Below, piece by piece: positions 30,692 through 38,801 of a stretch of DNA of 64,000 bases; the stretch's first letter is position 1; each line of letters begins with the position of its first letter. The stretch is from DASRIA01 sp035650255 (lineage in GTDB: Bacteria; Actinomycetota; Thermoleophilia; Solirubrobacterales; JBBDJG01): the NCBI GenBank assembly GCA_035650255.1, contig DASRIA010000017.1:77326-141325 (forward strand), in the 5' to 3' direction. The notes under the pieces are model-generated. The model saw only the letters and a list, made by a program, of their open reading frames with translations, did not search any database and was not told where the DNA came from. The position numbers and the translations under genes are program-made.

Positions 30692-33163
30692 ATGTTCAGA
30701 TTCGCGGCCAGGACACGGGCTGTTTTGTGTGCCGTCTCCGTCGTTGCGCTCGGCGCCGTTGCGCCGGCCGCGCCGGCGCAGACCGCGCCCGACTTCTCGA
30801 AGGCGGGTGAGGCGTTCAACGTGCTGCCCCCGGGTCAGGCCGGCACGTTCCCGGTCACTCCGAACTCGTCCGACCAGCTTCCGCTCTACGACGGGCTCAC
30901 GCCGAAGCGCAACCAGGTGTCGATGGCGGACCTGCCGCAGTTCTTCAAGGCGAACGTGTTCGGGCTCGGCGGCCTGCCGGTGCAGGGCACGCCGCTCACG
31001 TTCCCGGCGCGTCCCGGGCTGACCATCACGCGCGACAGCTTCGGCGTCCCCCACATCACCGCGAGCAATCGCGACGACGTGATGTACGGGTTCGGCTGGG
31101 TGACTGCTGCGGACCGCACGCTGCTGATGGACCAGCTGCGCAATCCGGGCCGCGCGGCGGTCCTCGATGCCCCTGGCATCAACGCGTTCCAGCTGGCCCA
31201 GACGTTCACTCCTTTCAACCCCTCGCAGCAGACCGAGGACTACATCGCGAAGCAGGTCGACCTCGTGATGGCGCAGCCCGGCGGGCAGCGGATCATCGAC
31301 GACGTCGACAACTACCTCGAGGGGATCAACGACCAGCGGGCATCGGTCGGGAACACCGGTCGTCCCTGGACCCGCAACGACGTCGTCGCCGTGGCTGCGC
31401 TGATCGGCGCTGTCTTCGGGAAGGGCGGCGGTGACGAGGCGCGCCGGTCGCAGATCCTCTCCGCACTCCAGGACAGGCTCGGGGTGCGCCAGGGCCGCCA
31501 GGTCTGGGAGGACCTGCGCCAGCAGAACAACGCCGAGACCTCGGTCACGCTCGACAGGCAGTTCCGGCTCACGCACCCGCGGCCGAACGGGAAGGGCAAC
31601 GCGCAGATCGACGCGGCCAGCCTCGACACGAGTGCCGCCAGGGCGTCGGCCACCGCGCAATCCGCCCAGCAGTCCGCAAGCAACGCGCTGCTGATCGGGG
31701 CGCAGCGCTCCGCCTCGGGGCACCCGTTCTTCGTCGCGGGGCCGCAGGTGGGCTACTTCTACCCGCAGCTGCTGTTCGAGGTCGACGTGCACGGCGGCGG
31801 CATCGACGCCCGCGGCGTGAACTTCCCCGGCTCGGGTCCGTACGTGGAGCTCGGCCGCGGGCAGGACTATTCGTGGAGCGCCACCTCGTCCGGCACCGAC
31901 ATCATCGACATCTTCGTCGAGGAGCTGTGCGGCGACGACACGCACTACCGCTTCGAGGGCAAGTGCATCGCGATGACGGTGTTCGACGCCGGGCGCGTGG
32001 GCGCCGGCGCCGGCACGCCGGTCATCTTCAACGAGACGGTGCACGGCCCCGTGATCGGTTACGCGACCGTCGACGGTGAGCGCGTTGCGCTGTCGTCGGC
32101 GCGCTCGACGCGCAACCGCGAGGTCGTGAGCGCGTTCGGCTTCGCCGAGCTGAACGACAACACGGTGCACGACGCGGAGAGCTTCTACGACGCCGCGAAC
32201 AAGATCGAGTTCACGTTCAACTGGTTCTACGCGGACAAGGACGACGCCGCGATGTTCTCGAGCGGCCGGATCCCGGTGCGCCACCCGCAGGTGGACCTCG
32301 GGCTTCCGACCAAGGGCACCGGCAAGTACGAGTGGCGCGGTTTCATCTCCCAGAACAAGCACCCGCACGGCACCGCGCCGGCCGACGGCACGCTCTCCAA
32401 CTGGAACAACAAGCCCGCGCCGGGATGGCAGTCGGCCGACAGCCAATGGGACTACGGGTCGGTGCATCGCAACGACCTGCTGGAGTCCGCTGCCCGCAGC
32501 TACCCGGTGCACACGCTGGCAACGACCGTCGCTGCCATGAACTATGCGGCCACGCAGGACCTGCGCATCGCGCAGGCCTTCCGCGGCATCGGACCGGTGC
32601 TGCGGTCCGGCGCCGCCCCGAGCGCCCGCGCGCAGCAGATGTTCGACCTGTTGATCGACTGGCGAGACGAGGGATCGAGCCGTCTCGACGTCGACCTCGA
32701 CGGCAAGATCGACCATCCGGGGGCGGCGATCATGGACAAGGCGTGGCCGAAGTTCGCCGACGCGGTGATGGCGCCGGTGATGGGCTCGGAGCTGGACGAT
32801 CTCGCCAGCATCATGGGCCGCGACAACCGCGCCAACAACCAGGGATCGGCCTATCAGACAGGCTGGTACGGCTACGTCGAGAAGGACCTGCGGCGGCTCG
32901 CGGGCCGGCCCGTCACGGATCCCTACCAGACGCAGTTCTGCGGGCAGGGAGTGCTGAGCGTCTGCCGGACCGCGTTGTGGGCGGCGCTGGAGCAGGCGGG
33001 CGCCGAGCTGGAGGCGGAGCAATCGAACGCGGACCCGAGCACGTGGAGGGCGAACGCGACGGCCGAGCGGATTGTCTTCTTCCCCGGCATCCTGCCGGCC
33101 ACGATGCGCTGGACCAACCGGCCGACGTTCCAGCAGGCGATCACCTACGACGCGCATCGTTAG
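30692..33163 (+). CDS. Secreted penicillin acylase (Ntn-hydrolase) family protein
   Basis: ATG 30692 after GGAGGGGTG gives 823 residues. A signal peptide ends near AAPAQTAP. The alpha-chain region contains TITRDSFGVPHITASNRDDVMYGFGWVTAADRTLLMDQLR, the typical GxxHIxAxxxxDxxxGxGxxxAxDR signature. The likely autoprocessing site and N-terminal nucleophile Ser is in SASNALLIGAQRSASGHPFF near residue 330, followed by the beta-chain with GRGQDYSWSATSSGTDIID and the oxyanion/Asn region GTLSNWNNKPAPGW. Family members hydrolyse penicillins, cyclic lipopeptides or N-acyl-homoserine lactones; the substrate cannot be chosen from sequence. It is divergent from the PHP-hydrolase gene. Confidence 0.9.
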   Translation: MFRFAARTRAVLCAVSVVALGAVAPAAPAQTAPDFSKAGEAFNVLPPGQAGTFPVTPNSSDQLPLYDGLTPKRNQVSMADLPQFFKANVFGLGGLPVQGTPLTFPARPGLTITRDSFGVPHITASNRDDVMYGFGWVTAADRTLLMDQLRNPGRAAVLDAPGINAFQLAQTFTPFNPSQQTEDYIAKQVDLVMAQPGGQRIIDDVDNYLEGINDQRASVGNTGRPWTRNDVVAVAALIGAVFGKGGGDEARRSQILSALQDRLGVRQGRQVWEDLRQQNNAETSVTLDRQFRLTHPRPNGKGNAQIDAASLDTSAARASATAQSAQQSASNALLIGAQRSASGHPFFVAGPQVGYFYPQLLFEVDVHGGGIDARGVNFPGSGPYVELGRGQDYSWSATSSGTDIIDIFVEELCGDDTHYRFEGKCIAMTVFDAGRVGAGAGTPVIFNETVHGPVIGYATVDGERVALSSARSTRNREVVSAFGFAELNDNTVHDAESFYDAANKIEFTFNWFYADKDDAAMFSSGRIPVRHPQVDLGLPTKGTGKYEWRGFISQNKHPHGTAPADGTLSNWNNKPAPGWQSADSQWDYGSVHRNDLLESAARSYPVHTLATTVAAMNYAATQDLRIAQAFRGIGPVLRSGAAPSARAQQMFDLLIDWRDEGSSRLDVDLDGKIDHPGAAIMDKAWPKFADAVMAPVMGSELDDLASIMGRDNRANNQGSAYQTGWYGYVEKDLRRLAGRPVTDPYQTQFCGQGVLSVCRTALWAALEQAGAELEAEQSNADPSTWRANATAERIVFFPGILPATMRWTNRPTFQQAITYDAHR

Positions 33164-33214
33164 ACCCTTACGGCGCGCGGCCGGGGCGCTGCCGGTGCGG
33201 CGTCCCGGCGCCTG

Positions 33215-33220
33215 TACGAT
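33215..33220 (+). promoter_or_regulatory. -10 box of leaderless AlgX-like pair
   Basis: TACGAT ends six bases before GTG 33227, the spacing expected if the transcript begins at the start codon. It would drive both AlgX-like genes. Confidence 0.5.
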
Positions 33221-33226
33221 CGGCGC

Positions 33227-34246
33227 GTGCAGGAGATAGGGGAGCTAGACCTGCTGGCAGCGCAGCTTCCGGAGGGGATGCGCCTGCCGGAGCCGGACGA
33301 CGACCTGCTGCAGGGGCGGGCGGAATGGCTGTTCGAGCGCGACGGCGGCCGTCGCGTCCTGGCGCAGATGCGCGGCGACCTGATGCTGTCGCGCAAGGCC
33401 GCGCTGAGGTGGCTGTTCGTGCTCGAGTCGCGCATCGCGTGGCTCGGCGAGCGCGGCATCCCGTACGTGTTCGGTGTCGCGCCCTGCAAGACCGCGGTGC
33501 TCGCCGAGCACCTCCCCCTCGGCGTCGTCCTGTTCCCGCGGCGCCCCGTGAACCAGCTGCAGCACCGGATCGCCGAGGACGAGTCGTTCGCCGAGGTCGT
33601 CTATCCGGTGGACGAACTGCGCGCGGAGAGCGCCGCGCGGCCGACGTTCTCGGCACATGACAGCCGCTGGAACTCGAACGGCGCGTTCGTGGGCTATCGC
33701 CGCCTGCTGGCCGCGATCCCCCCGTCGATCGATGTGCGGCGCCTGGCCCGCGGGGACATCGGCTTCGGCCAGCGGCCGGCGCACGGCGACCTGGGCCACA
33801 AGCTCGACGCCGCGCAGAAGCGCCCCGCCCTGGTGGGCGCGCCGCACCCGCGCGCGGCGCGCCTGGTGTCCGACAACCGGGTGGAGGGGGAGGGGCGCAT
33901 GCTGGTCACCCACTGCGAGCCCGCTCCGCCGGCGACCTGCCTGTTCTTCGGCGACTGGGCCGCCTACCGCTTGCTCACGTACATGTCGGAGAGCTTCCGG
34001 CGCATGGTGTTCGTCCACCTGCACGCGCTCGACCACGAGCTGGTCGAGGAGGAACGGCCCGACGTCGTGGTCGGCCTCGCCGACGAGGCCGGCCTGATCG
34101 ACGTGCCGGCCGACATGGAGGCGCCGCGCGCGCGGGAGCTGGCCGCGCGCAAGCTCTCGGCCGGCCGCGGGTCCATGCCCGGGCTGGCGCCGCTGTGGGG
34201 CCAGTCGTCCGCGGAGACCGTCGTGGCGGCGGCGCCCGCGACGTAG
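33227..34246 (+). CDS. AlgX/AlgJ-like SGNH-fold protein, probable pseudoenzyme
   Basis: The 339-residue protein is paralogous to the following gene: both have GRAEWLF or GKEGWLF near residue 30, an RIAWLGERGIPYVFGVAPCKTAV strand-helix unit, and an AlgX-like DxxW block. Here the block reads HDSRWNSNGAFVGYRRLL, with Arg instead of the catalytic His, and the Ser-containing GDS block of the paralogue is replaced by FFGDWAAYRLL. Loss of both residues suggests a non-catalytic partner of the next protein. No signal peptide is present, so it may act in the cytoplasm or with a membrane partner not seen here. Confidence 0.78.
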   Translation: MQEIGELDLLAAQLPEGMRLPEPDDDLLQGRAEWLFERDGGRRVLAQMRGDLMLSRKAALRWLFVLESRIAWLGERGIPYVFGVAPCKTAVLAEHLPLGVVLFPRRPVNQLQHRIAEDESFAEVVYPVDELRAESAARPTFSAHDSRWNSNGAFVGYRRLLAAIPPSIDVRRLARGDIGFGQRPAHGDLGHKLDAAQKRPALVGAPHPRAARLVSDNRVEGEGRMLVTHCEPAPPATCLFFGDWAAYRLLTYMSESFRRMVFVHLHALDHELVEEERPDVVVGLADEAGLIDVPADMEAPRARELAARKLSAGRGSMPGLAPLWGQSSAETVVAAAPAT

Positions 34247-34248
34247 CG

Positions 34249-35223
34249 ATGGAGGTCAGCGCGGCAAGCCTCGCCGGCGACGTCGCCGAGCGCGAGGAGC
34301 TGAAGGTCGTCGAGGGCAAGGAGGGATGGCTGTTCCTGACCCACGACACCAATCACGTGATGCACCAGCACACGGGCCGCCTGAGGTTCACCCAGCGCCA
34401 GCTCGAGGACTGGCGGCGAGTGCTGGAGACGCGGGTCGCGTGGCTCGGCCGCAGGCAGATCCCATACCTCTTCGTCGTCCCCCCGAACCCGCACGCCGTG
34501 TATCCCGAATATCTGCCCGACGACGTCGTGACCGTCGCGGAGCGGCCGGTGCTCCAGCTGATCCGGCATCTCGACGAGCAGGGGTCGCAGGCGCGCATCG
34601 TCTATCCGCTCGAGGAGCTGGTGGCGCACAAGGAGCACGACCTCGTCTACATCAAGACCGACTCCCACTGGAACGAGCTGGGCGCGTTCATCGCCTACGA
34701 GCGGCTGATGCGCGAGGTGTCGCGCGTGATGCCGGTGCGCGAGATCCGCCGCGAGCAGCTCTTCGTCAGCCGCAGCGAGCAGCCCGGAGACCTCGGCGGG
34801 AAGATGCAGCCGGTGCGCTCCTCGACGCAGGTCTTCGTGGACGTTCGCGGATGGAAGGCGCACTACGCGCTCGACAACAGGGTGCGCGTGACCGGGCGAC
34901 GCATCGAGTACCGCTGCCGGCTGGCTCCCGACGTGACCTGCCTCGTGCACGGCGACTCGTTCGTGGAGAAGGTCCTGCACGTGCTGGCCGAGAGCTTTGG
35001 CCGCACCATCTTCTGCCAGATGCCGAGCCTCGACTTCCAGGTCGTACGGCAGGTGCGCCCGGATGTGGTGATCGGGATGCAGAACGAGCGGTTCCTCCTG
35101 GAGGTCCCGTACGACTCCACGGCCCCCACCCAGGCAGAGCTGGCTGCGGCAAAGCAGGTGGAGGGCAAGGTGTACGGCCCCCGCACGCACACTGCGACCC
35201 CGCGCGTCGACAGCTTCGACTAG
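34249..35223 (+). CDS. AlgX/AlgJ-like SGNH-fold O-acetyltransferase/esterase-related protein
   Basis: The 324-residue protein starts two bases after the previous stop. It keeps the AlgX/AlgJ active-site pattern: EGWLFLTHDTNHVM near residue 25, IPYLFVVPPNPHAVYPEYLP, KTDSHWNELGAFIAYERLM near 140 (Asp-x-His) and CLVHGDSFVEKVLHVLAESF near 230 (Ser in GDS). AlgX/J proteins transfer acetyl groups to exopolysaccharide in the periplasm, but this one lacks a signal peptide and no MBOAT gene is in the window. Its role is therefore uncertain. The two genes are transcribed together. Confidence 0.8.
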   Translation: MEVSAASLAGDVAEREELKVVEGKEGWLFLTHDTNHVMHQHTGRLRFTQRQLEDWRRVLETRVAWLGRRQIPYLFVVPPNPHAVYPEYLPDDVVTVAERPVLQLIRHLDEQGSQARIVYPLEELVAHKEHDLVYIKTDSHWNELGAFIAYERLMREVSRVMPVREIRREQLFVSRSEQPGDLGGKMQPVRSSTQVFVDVRGWKAHYALDNRVRVTGRRIEYRCRLAPDVTCLVHGDSFVEKVLHVLAESFGRTIFCQMPSLDFQVVRQVRPDVVIGMQNERFLLEVPYDSTAPTQAELAAAKQVEGKVYGPRTHTATPRVDSFD

Positions 35224-35235
35224 GAGGGCCCGGCG

Positions 35236-38200
35236 CTACGGGACGAAGAGGCCCTGACGGGCGAAGACGGTGTTGCCGGGCGTGCCGGTGTCGCCGTCCG
35301 GCCCGCCGTCCAGCACTTCGAACTGCGCCGTCTCCCAGATGCCGCGCACACCCTCGTCCACGACACCCGGCATGACCGCGTCGAGTGTCGTCGTGACGTT
35401 GCAGGTGGAGCCCACGGCGGGATCCGGCGTCACGCCGCACGCAGCGTCGACGGGCACCTGCAGGTCCTGGACGGTGCCGGACTCGTCGAGCGCGGTCCCG
35501 TTGGCGCGGTCGGTGATCCGCAGGGTGCCGCGCAGCTGGACCTCGCCCGCGTAGTCCGCCAGCGCCGGCCGGGTGCGCACGTCGGTGAGCGACAGGACGA
35601 CGCTGACGTCTGCCTCGTCCTCCGGGGTGCCCGGCAGCCCGGCGATCGCGCCGACCTTCACGTTGCCGGCCGAGCTCGCGGCCTCGCCGTTGGCATCCGG
35701 CGTGCCGACGGTGAGCTGGGAGGACGACTGGGCGGGCGGGTCGCAGGACGGGTGCACCAGGGGCGGGCCGTGGGTGCGGTTCGGGCTCGCGCAGGCCGCG
35801 AACGCGGGCACCAGGGAGACCCGCGTCGGCACGGTGACCTTGGGGCGCGGGTAGGCGTCGTTCAGCACCGTCAGGACGAGCTCCGGCCGCCGGTTGACGG
35901 TGGCCGACTCGCGGGAGTGGAAGTTGACGCCGTCGTTGGTCGTCTGCGCGAGCCGGAAGCTGACCTCGCCCTCGGTCGTGACGCCGGGTGTCACGTCCCA
36001 TTCGGTCACGGCGTCCACGGGGATCGCGCCCACGTCGGAGAGGGCAGCGCCGGTCGGCGCCGGTTTGTTGTTCCAGTTGATCGAGGCCTCACCCCAGCCG
36101 TTCGACGTCGGGTACGCGGCGGGGCCGTCCGCGGTGTCCCCTCCCGGCGAGGCGGAGGCGAGTCGCAGCTTCGCGCTCACGACCTTGCCGGTCAGGCCGT
36201 CGACGATGAAACGCAGATAGGTCTCGGCATCGGGATCGGCGCCCGCATCCGTGCGCAGGGTCGGGGAAGTGCCGAAGTTCGTCGCCGGGCTCGATTGCTC
36301 GACGCGCGCATCGGCGCTGGGAGTGAACGTCAGGGTCGTGGTCCCCGGGGCGCGGGGCGCGAACCGAGCCGTGTAGGTGGTGTTGGCCGTCGGCCTCACG
36401 GTGTGGGTCTGCGGCTGTCCGTCGGACCAGGCCGAGAACTCGTGCGTCACGTTGTTCCTGACCTGGGGCGACGGCGCCGTCAGCGTGTTGAGCGAGTTCT
36501 CGATCACCGTGGCGGTGAGGGGCGCGGTGCCAGTGGCGCCGGCGAGCGACACCGTCAAGCCCGGCGGGTCGCTGGCCGCGGTCGCGGAGACGGTGCGGGG
36601 GTCGAGCTGGCGCGACACCGTGGTCGTGTTGTTGTGCGAGTCGGTCGCCGTGAGCTTCAGCTCCAGGCTCGATGGATACTCGTGATCGGGTGCGACGAAG
36701 CTGCCGCTGCCCGTGTTCTCGAAGCCCTGCACGGAGTGCTCGTGGCAGTTCCCCGGCGACGTGCAGTGGTCCAGGATCAGCTGCCAGTCGAGCGCCGTGC
36801 CGGGCAGCGTGCCGTCCTCGGCGTCGGTGGCCGAGCCGGTGAACGCGATCGTCTGGCCCACGCCCCAGGTCGTGCCCGCGGCCGGCGAGTTGATCGTGGG
36901 GGTCGGAGGGCCTCCGCCCGCTGTGATCGTCACCGTGTCCTCGTCGAACGCGCCGCTGGGATCGGTGACCCGCAGCGTGACGGTGTAGGTGCCCGCGGAC
37001 GTGTACTGGAAGGTCGGTGAGACGCTGGTCGAGTCGTCGAGCTGGCCGTCGTCGTCGAGGTCCCACGCGTAGCCGAGCGTGTCGCCCGGGTCGGGATCGC
37101 TCGAGCCGGCACCGCTGAAGCTCACCTGCAGCGGCACGGGCCCGGACTGCGGAGTGGCCGTCGCCAAGGCGGTCGGCGGGTCGTTCCCGGGGCCGCCAGC
37201 GAAGCTGATCCGCCGCACGTTGCCGCTCACGATGTCGGGGTAGAAGAGCTCCCCGTTGGGGCCGAACTCGAGGTCCACCGGGAAGTCGGCGGCCTGTGCG
37301 AAAGGCTGCCGCGTCGCCGGGTCGGGCAGGCCGTTCGCGTCGGCCCGCAGGACCCAGATGCACTCGCGCGAGTGGTCGGAGAAGAACAGCGCGCCGTCAT
37401 AGGTGTCGGGGAACGTGCCCGCCGCCGGCGCGAACGCGATGCCGGAGAGGGCGGAGCCCTGCTGCTCCTGGCAGTTCTCGCCCGTCACGATCTCCTGGCC
37501 GTGCCGGTATCCCCAGTACAGCGGAGTCGCGCCGCCCGTGCTGTACAGGCTCTCGCACAGATCGAGGTCGAGGGTGCTGATCGGGCTGTGCGTGCTGTTG
37601 ATCGGCGTGCCGCTCGAGTTGATGCCGCCCTCGTAACAGGGCCAGCCGAAGTTGCGCGGGCCGCCGAAGGGAGTGGTGACGCGATCGATCTCCTCCCACT
37701 GGCCCTGGCCCACGTCGCCGACCCAGACGTCGCCGAAGCCGGGCCGGATCGCAAGGCGGAAGGGATTGCGGAGCCCGAACGCGAGCATGCGGCGCTCGTT
37801 CGCGTTGGTGCTGGTGAAGAGCGGGTTGCCGGGGACCCCCGCGCCCGTGTCCGGGTCGATGCGGATCACCGCGCCGCTCAGCCCCAGTGGATCGCCCGTG
37901 GAGCGGAAGTCCTGCGAGCGCAGCTTGCCGCCCTCCGCGTCGGGGGGCGACATCGGCCCGCCGACGCCGCCCGGCGGGTCGCCGCACGGGTTGTTCGGAT
38001 TGCCGCCCTGCCCGTAGTCGGTGAACGAGAAGCTCGCGCCCTCGCCGCCGGAGAAGTAGAGGTAGCCGTCCGCGCCGAACTCGAGCCCGCCGCCCGAGTG
38101 GCTCGGGTACTGCTGGCACCAGTCCTCGACCAGGACCTGCTCGGCGCCGGTCATCGTCTCGCCGCTCACCTGCAGTCGTGAGACCCGGCCGCTCACCAGG

Positions 38201-38655
38201 CACCCGTCCTGGGTGCCGCCCGGGCACGGGTCGGAGGTCTGGTTCGGCGCGCCCCAGGTCGGCGCGGTGCCACCGATCGCGGCGTCGTGGACGTAGTACA
38301 CGTACACGTACGGATCCGTGGGGAAGTTGGGGTCCACGACGATGCTCATCAGGCCGCGGTCGAAGTAGTTGTGGACCTTGGTGCGCAGGTCGGCGAACTG
38401 CGTTGCGGTCGTGTCGCCGAGGTTCGTGTACGTCTTGATGATCCCGCTCTTCTCCGCCACGAAGACCCGGCCGTTGGGCGCGAAGTCGATCGCGATCGGC
38501 TCGGCCAGGCCCGTGAACGCCGTCGACTGCTGGAAGCCCGCGGGCAGCGTCACGGCGTGCGCGACGCCGGCGCCGGTCAGTGCGAGCGCGGCGGCGAGGA
38601 GGAGCGGGGCAGCGCGCAGCGCGGCCCGCGAACGGCGGCGAAATCCCTTTTGCAT
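35236..38655 (-). CDS. Secreted PQQ-dependent sugar-dehydrogenase-like multidomain protein 1
   Basis: ATG 38655 gives 1,139 residues. Layout: signal peptide 1-34; six-bladed GDH/sorbosone-type propeller about 35-487 (HSGGGLEFGADGYLYFSGGEGA, GLRNPFRLAIRPGFGDVWVGDVGQ, NFGWPCYEGG); PKD about 490-580 (DPDPGDTLGYAWDLDDDG); Ig-like about 585-690; a bacterial-repeat-type module about 690-765; DNRLRE about 775-932 (NWNNKPAPTGAALSDVGAI); shared C-terminal domain about 945-1139. The propeller keeps the His and Arg positions typical of this family; PQQ binding and sugar oxidation are inferred. AGGGAG stands very close to the ATG. Palindrome copy C lies 38 bases upstream. Confidence 0.9.
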   Translation of the reverse strand: MQKGFRRRSRAALRAAPLLLAAALALTGAGVAHAVTLPAGFQQSTAFTGLAEPIAIDFAPNGRVFVAEKSGIIKTYTNLGDTTATQFADLRTKVHNYFDRGLMSIVVDPNFPTDPYVYVYYVHDAAIGGTAPTWGAPNQTSDPCPGGTQDGCLVSGRVSRLQVSGETMTGAEQVLVEDWCQQYPSHSGGGLEFGADGYLYFSGGEGASFSFTDYGQGGNPNNPCGDPPGGVGGPMSPPDAEGGKLRSQDFRSTGDPLGLSGAVIRIDPDTGAGVPGNPLFTSTNANERRMLAFGLRNPFRLAIRPGFGDVWVGDVGQGQWEEIDRVTTPFGGPRNFGWPCYEGGINSSGTPINSTHSPISTLDLDLCESLYSTGGATPLYWGYRHGQEIVTGENCQEQQGSALSGIAFAPAAGTFPDTYDGALFFSDHSRECIWVLRADANGLPDPATRQPFAQAADFPVDLEFGPNGELFYPDIVSGNVRRISFAGGPGNDPPTALATATPQSGPVPLQVSFSGAGSSDPDPGDTLGYAWDLDDDGQLDDSTSVSPTFQYTSAGTYTVTLRVTDPSGAFDEDTVTITAGGGPPTPTINSPAAGTTWGVGQTIAFTGSATDAEDGTLPGTALDWQLILDHCTSPGNCHEHSVQGFENTGSGSFVAPDHEYPSSLELKLTATDSHNNTTTVSRQLDPRTVSATAASDPPGLTVSLAGATGTAPLTATVIENSLNTLTAPSPQVRNNVTHEFSAWSDGQPQTHTVRPTANTTYTARFAPRAPGTTTLTFTPSADARVEQSSPATNFGTSPTLRTDAGADPDAETYLRFIVDGLTGKVVSAKLRLASASPGGDTADGPAAYPTSNGWGEASINWNNKPAPTGAALSDVGAIPVDAVTEWDVTPGVTTEGEVSFRLAQTTNDGVNFHSRESATVNRRPELVLTVLNDAYPRPKVTVPTRVSLVPAFAACASPNRTHGPPLVHPSCDPPAQSSSQLTVGTPDANGEAASSAGNVKVGAIAGLPGTPEDEADVSVVLSLTDVRTRPALADYAGEVQLRGTLRITDRANGTALDESGTVQDLQVPVDAACGVTPDPAVGSTCNVTTTLDAVMPGVVDEGVRGIWETAQFEVLDGGPDGDTGTPGNTVFARQGLFVP

Positions 38656-38692
38656 GACTCCCTGCGCCGGTCCTGGGGAGGACCGGGGGCAG

Positions 38693-38736
38693 GTGAGAGC
38701 ACTGGAGGTCGTAGTACGACCCCGAACGCACTCACC
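38693..38736. repeat. 44-bp palindrome, copy C
   Basis: GTGAGAGCA to CACTCACC with inner arms GAGGTCGTA and TACGACCCC; 34/44 matches to copy A. It lies in the leader of the first dehydrogenase gene, between its -10-like GCTACCCT and its start codon. Confidence 0.8.
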
Positions 38737-38801
38737 TGTCCTTTTCGGACGGTCGGCGAATCCAACCGGCCGAGGGTAGCACCGCTGGCGCCCCCCGGGG
38801 C

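Noticed and set aside
29598..30692. Long plus-strand frame opposite the PHP hydrolase
   Set aside because: Shadow frame typical of GC-rich DNA; the minus-strand protein has clear metal-site motifs and a signal peptide.
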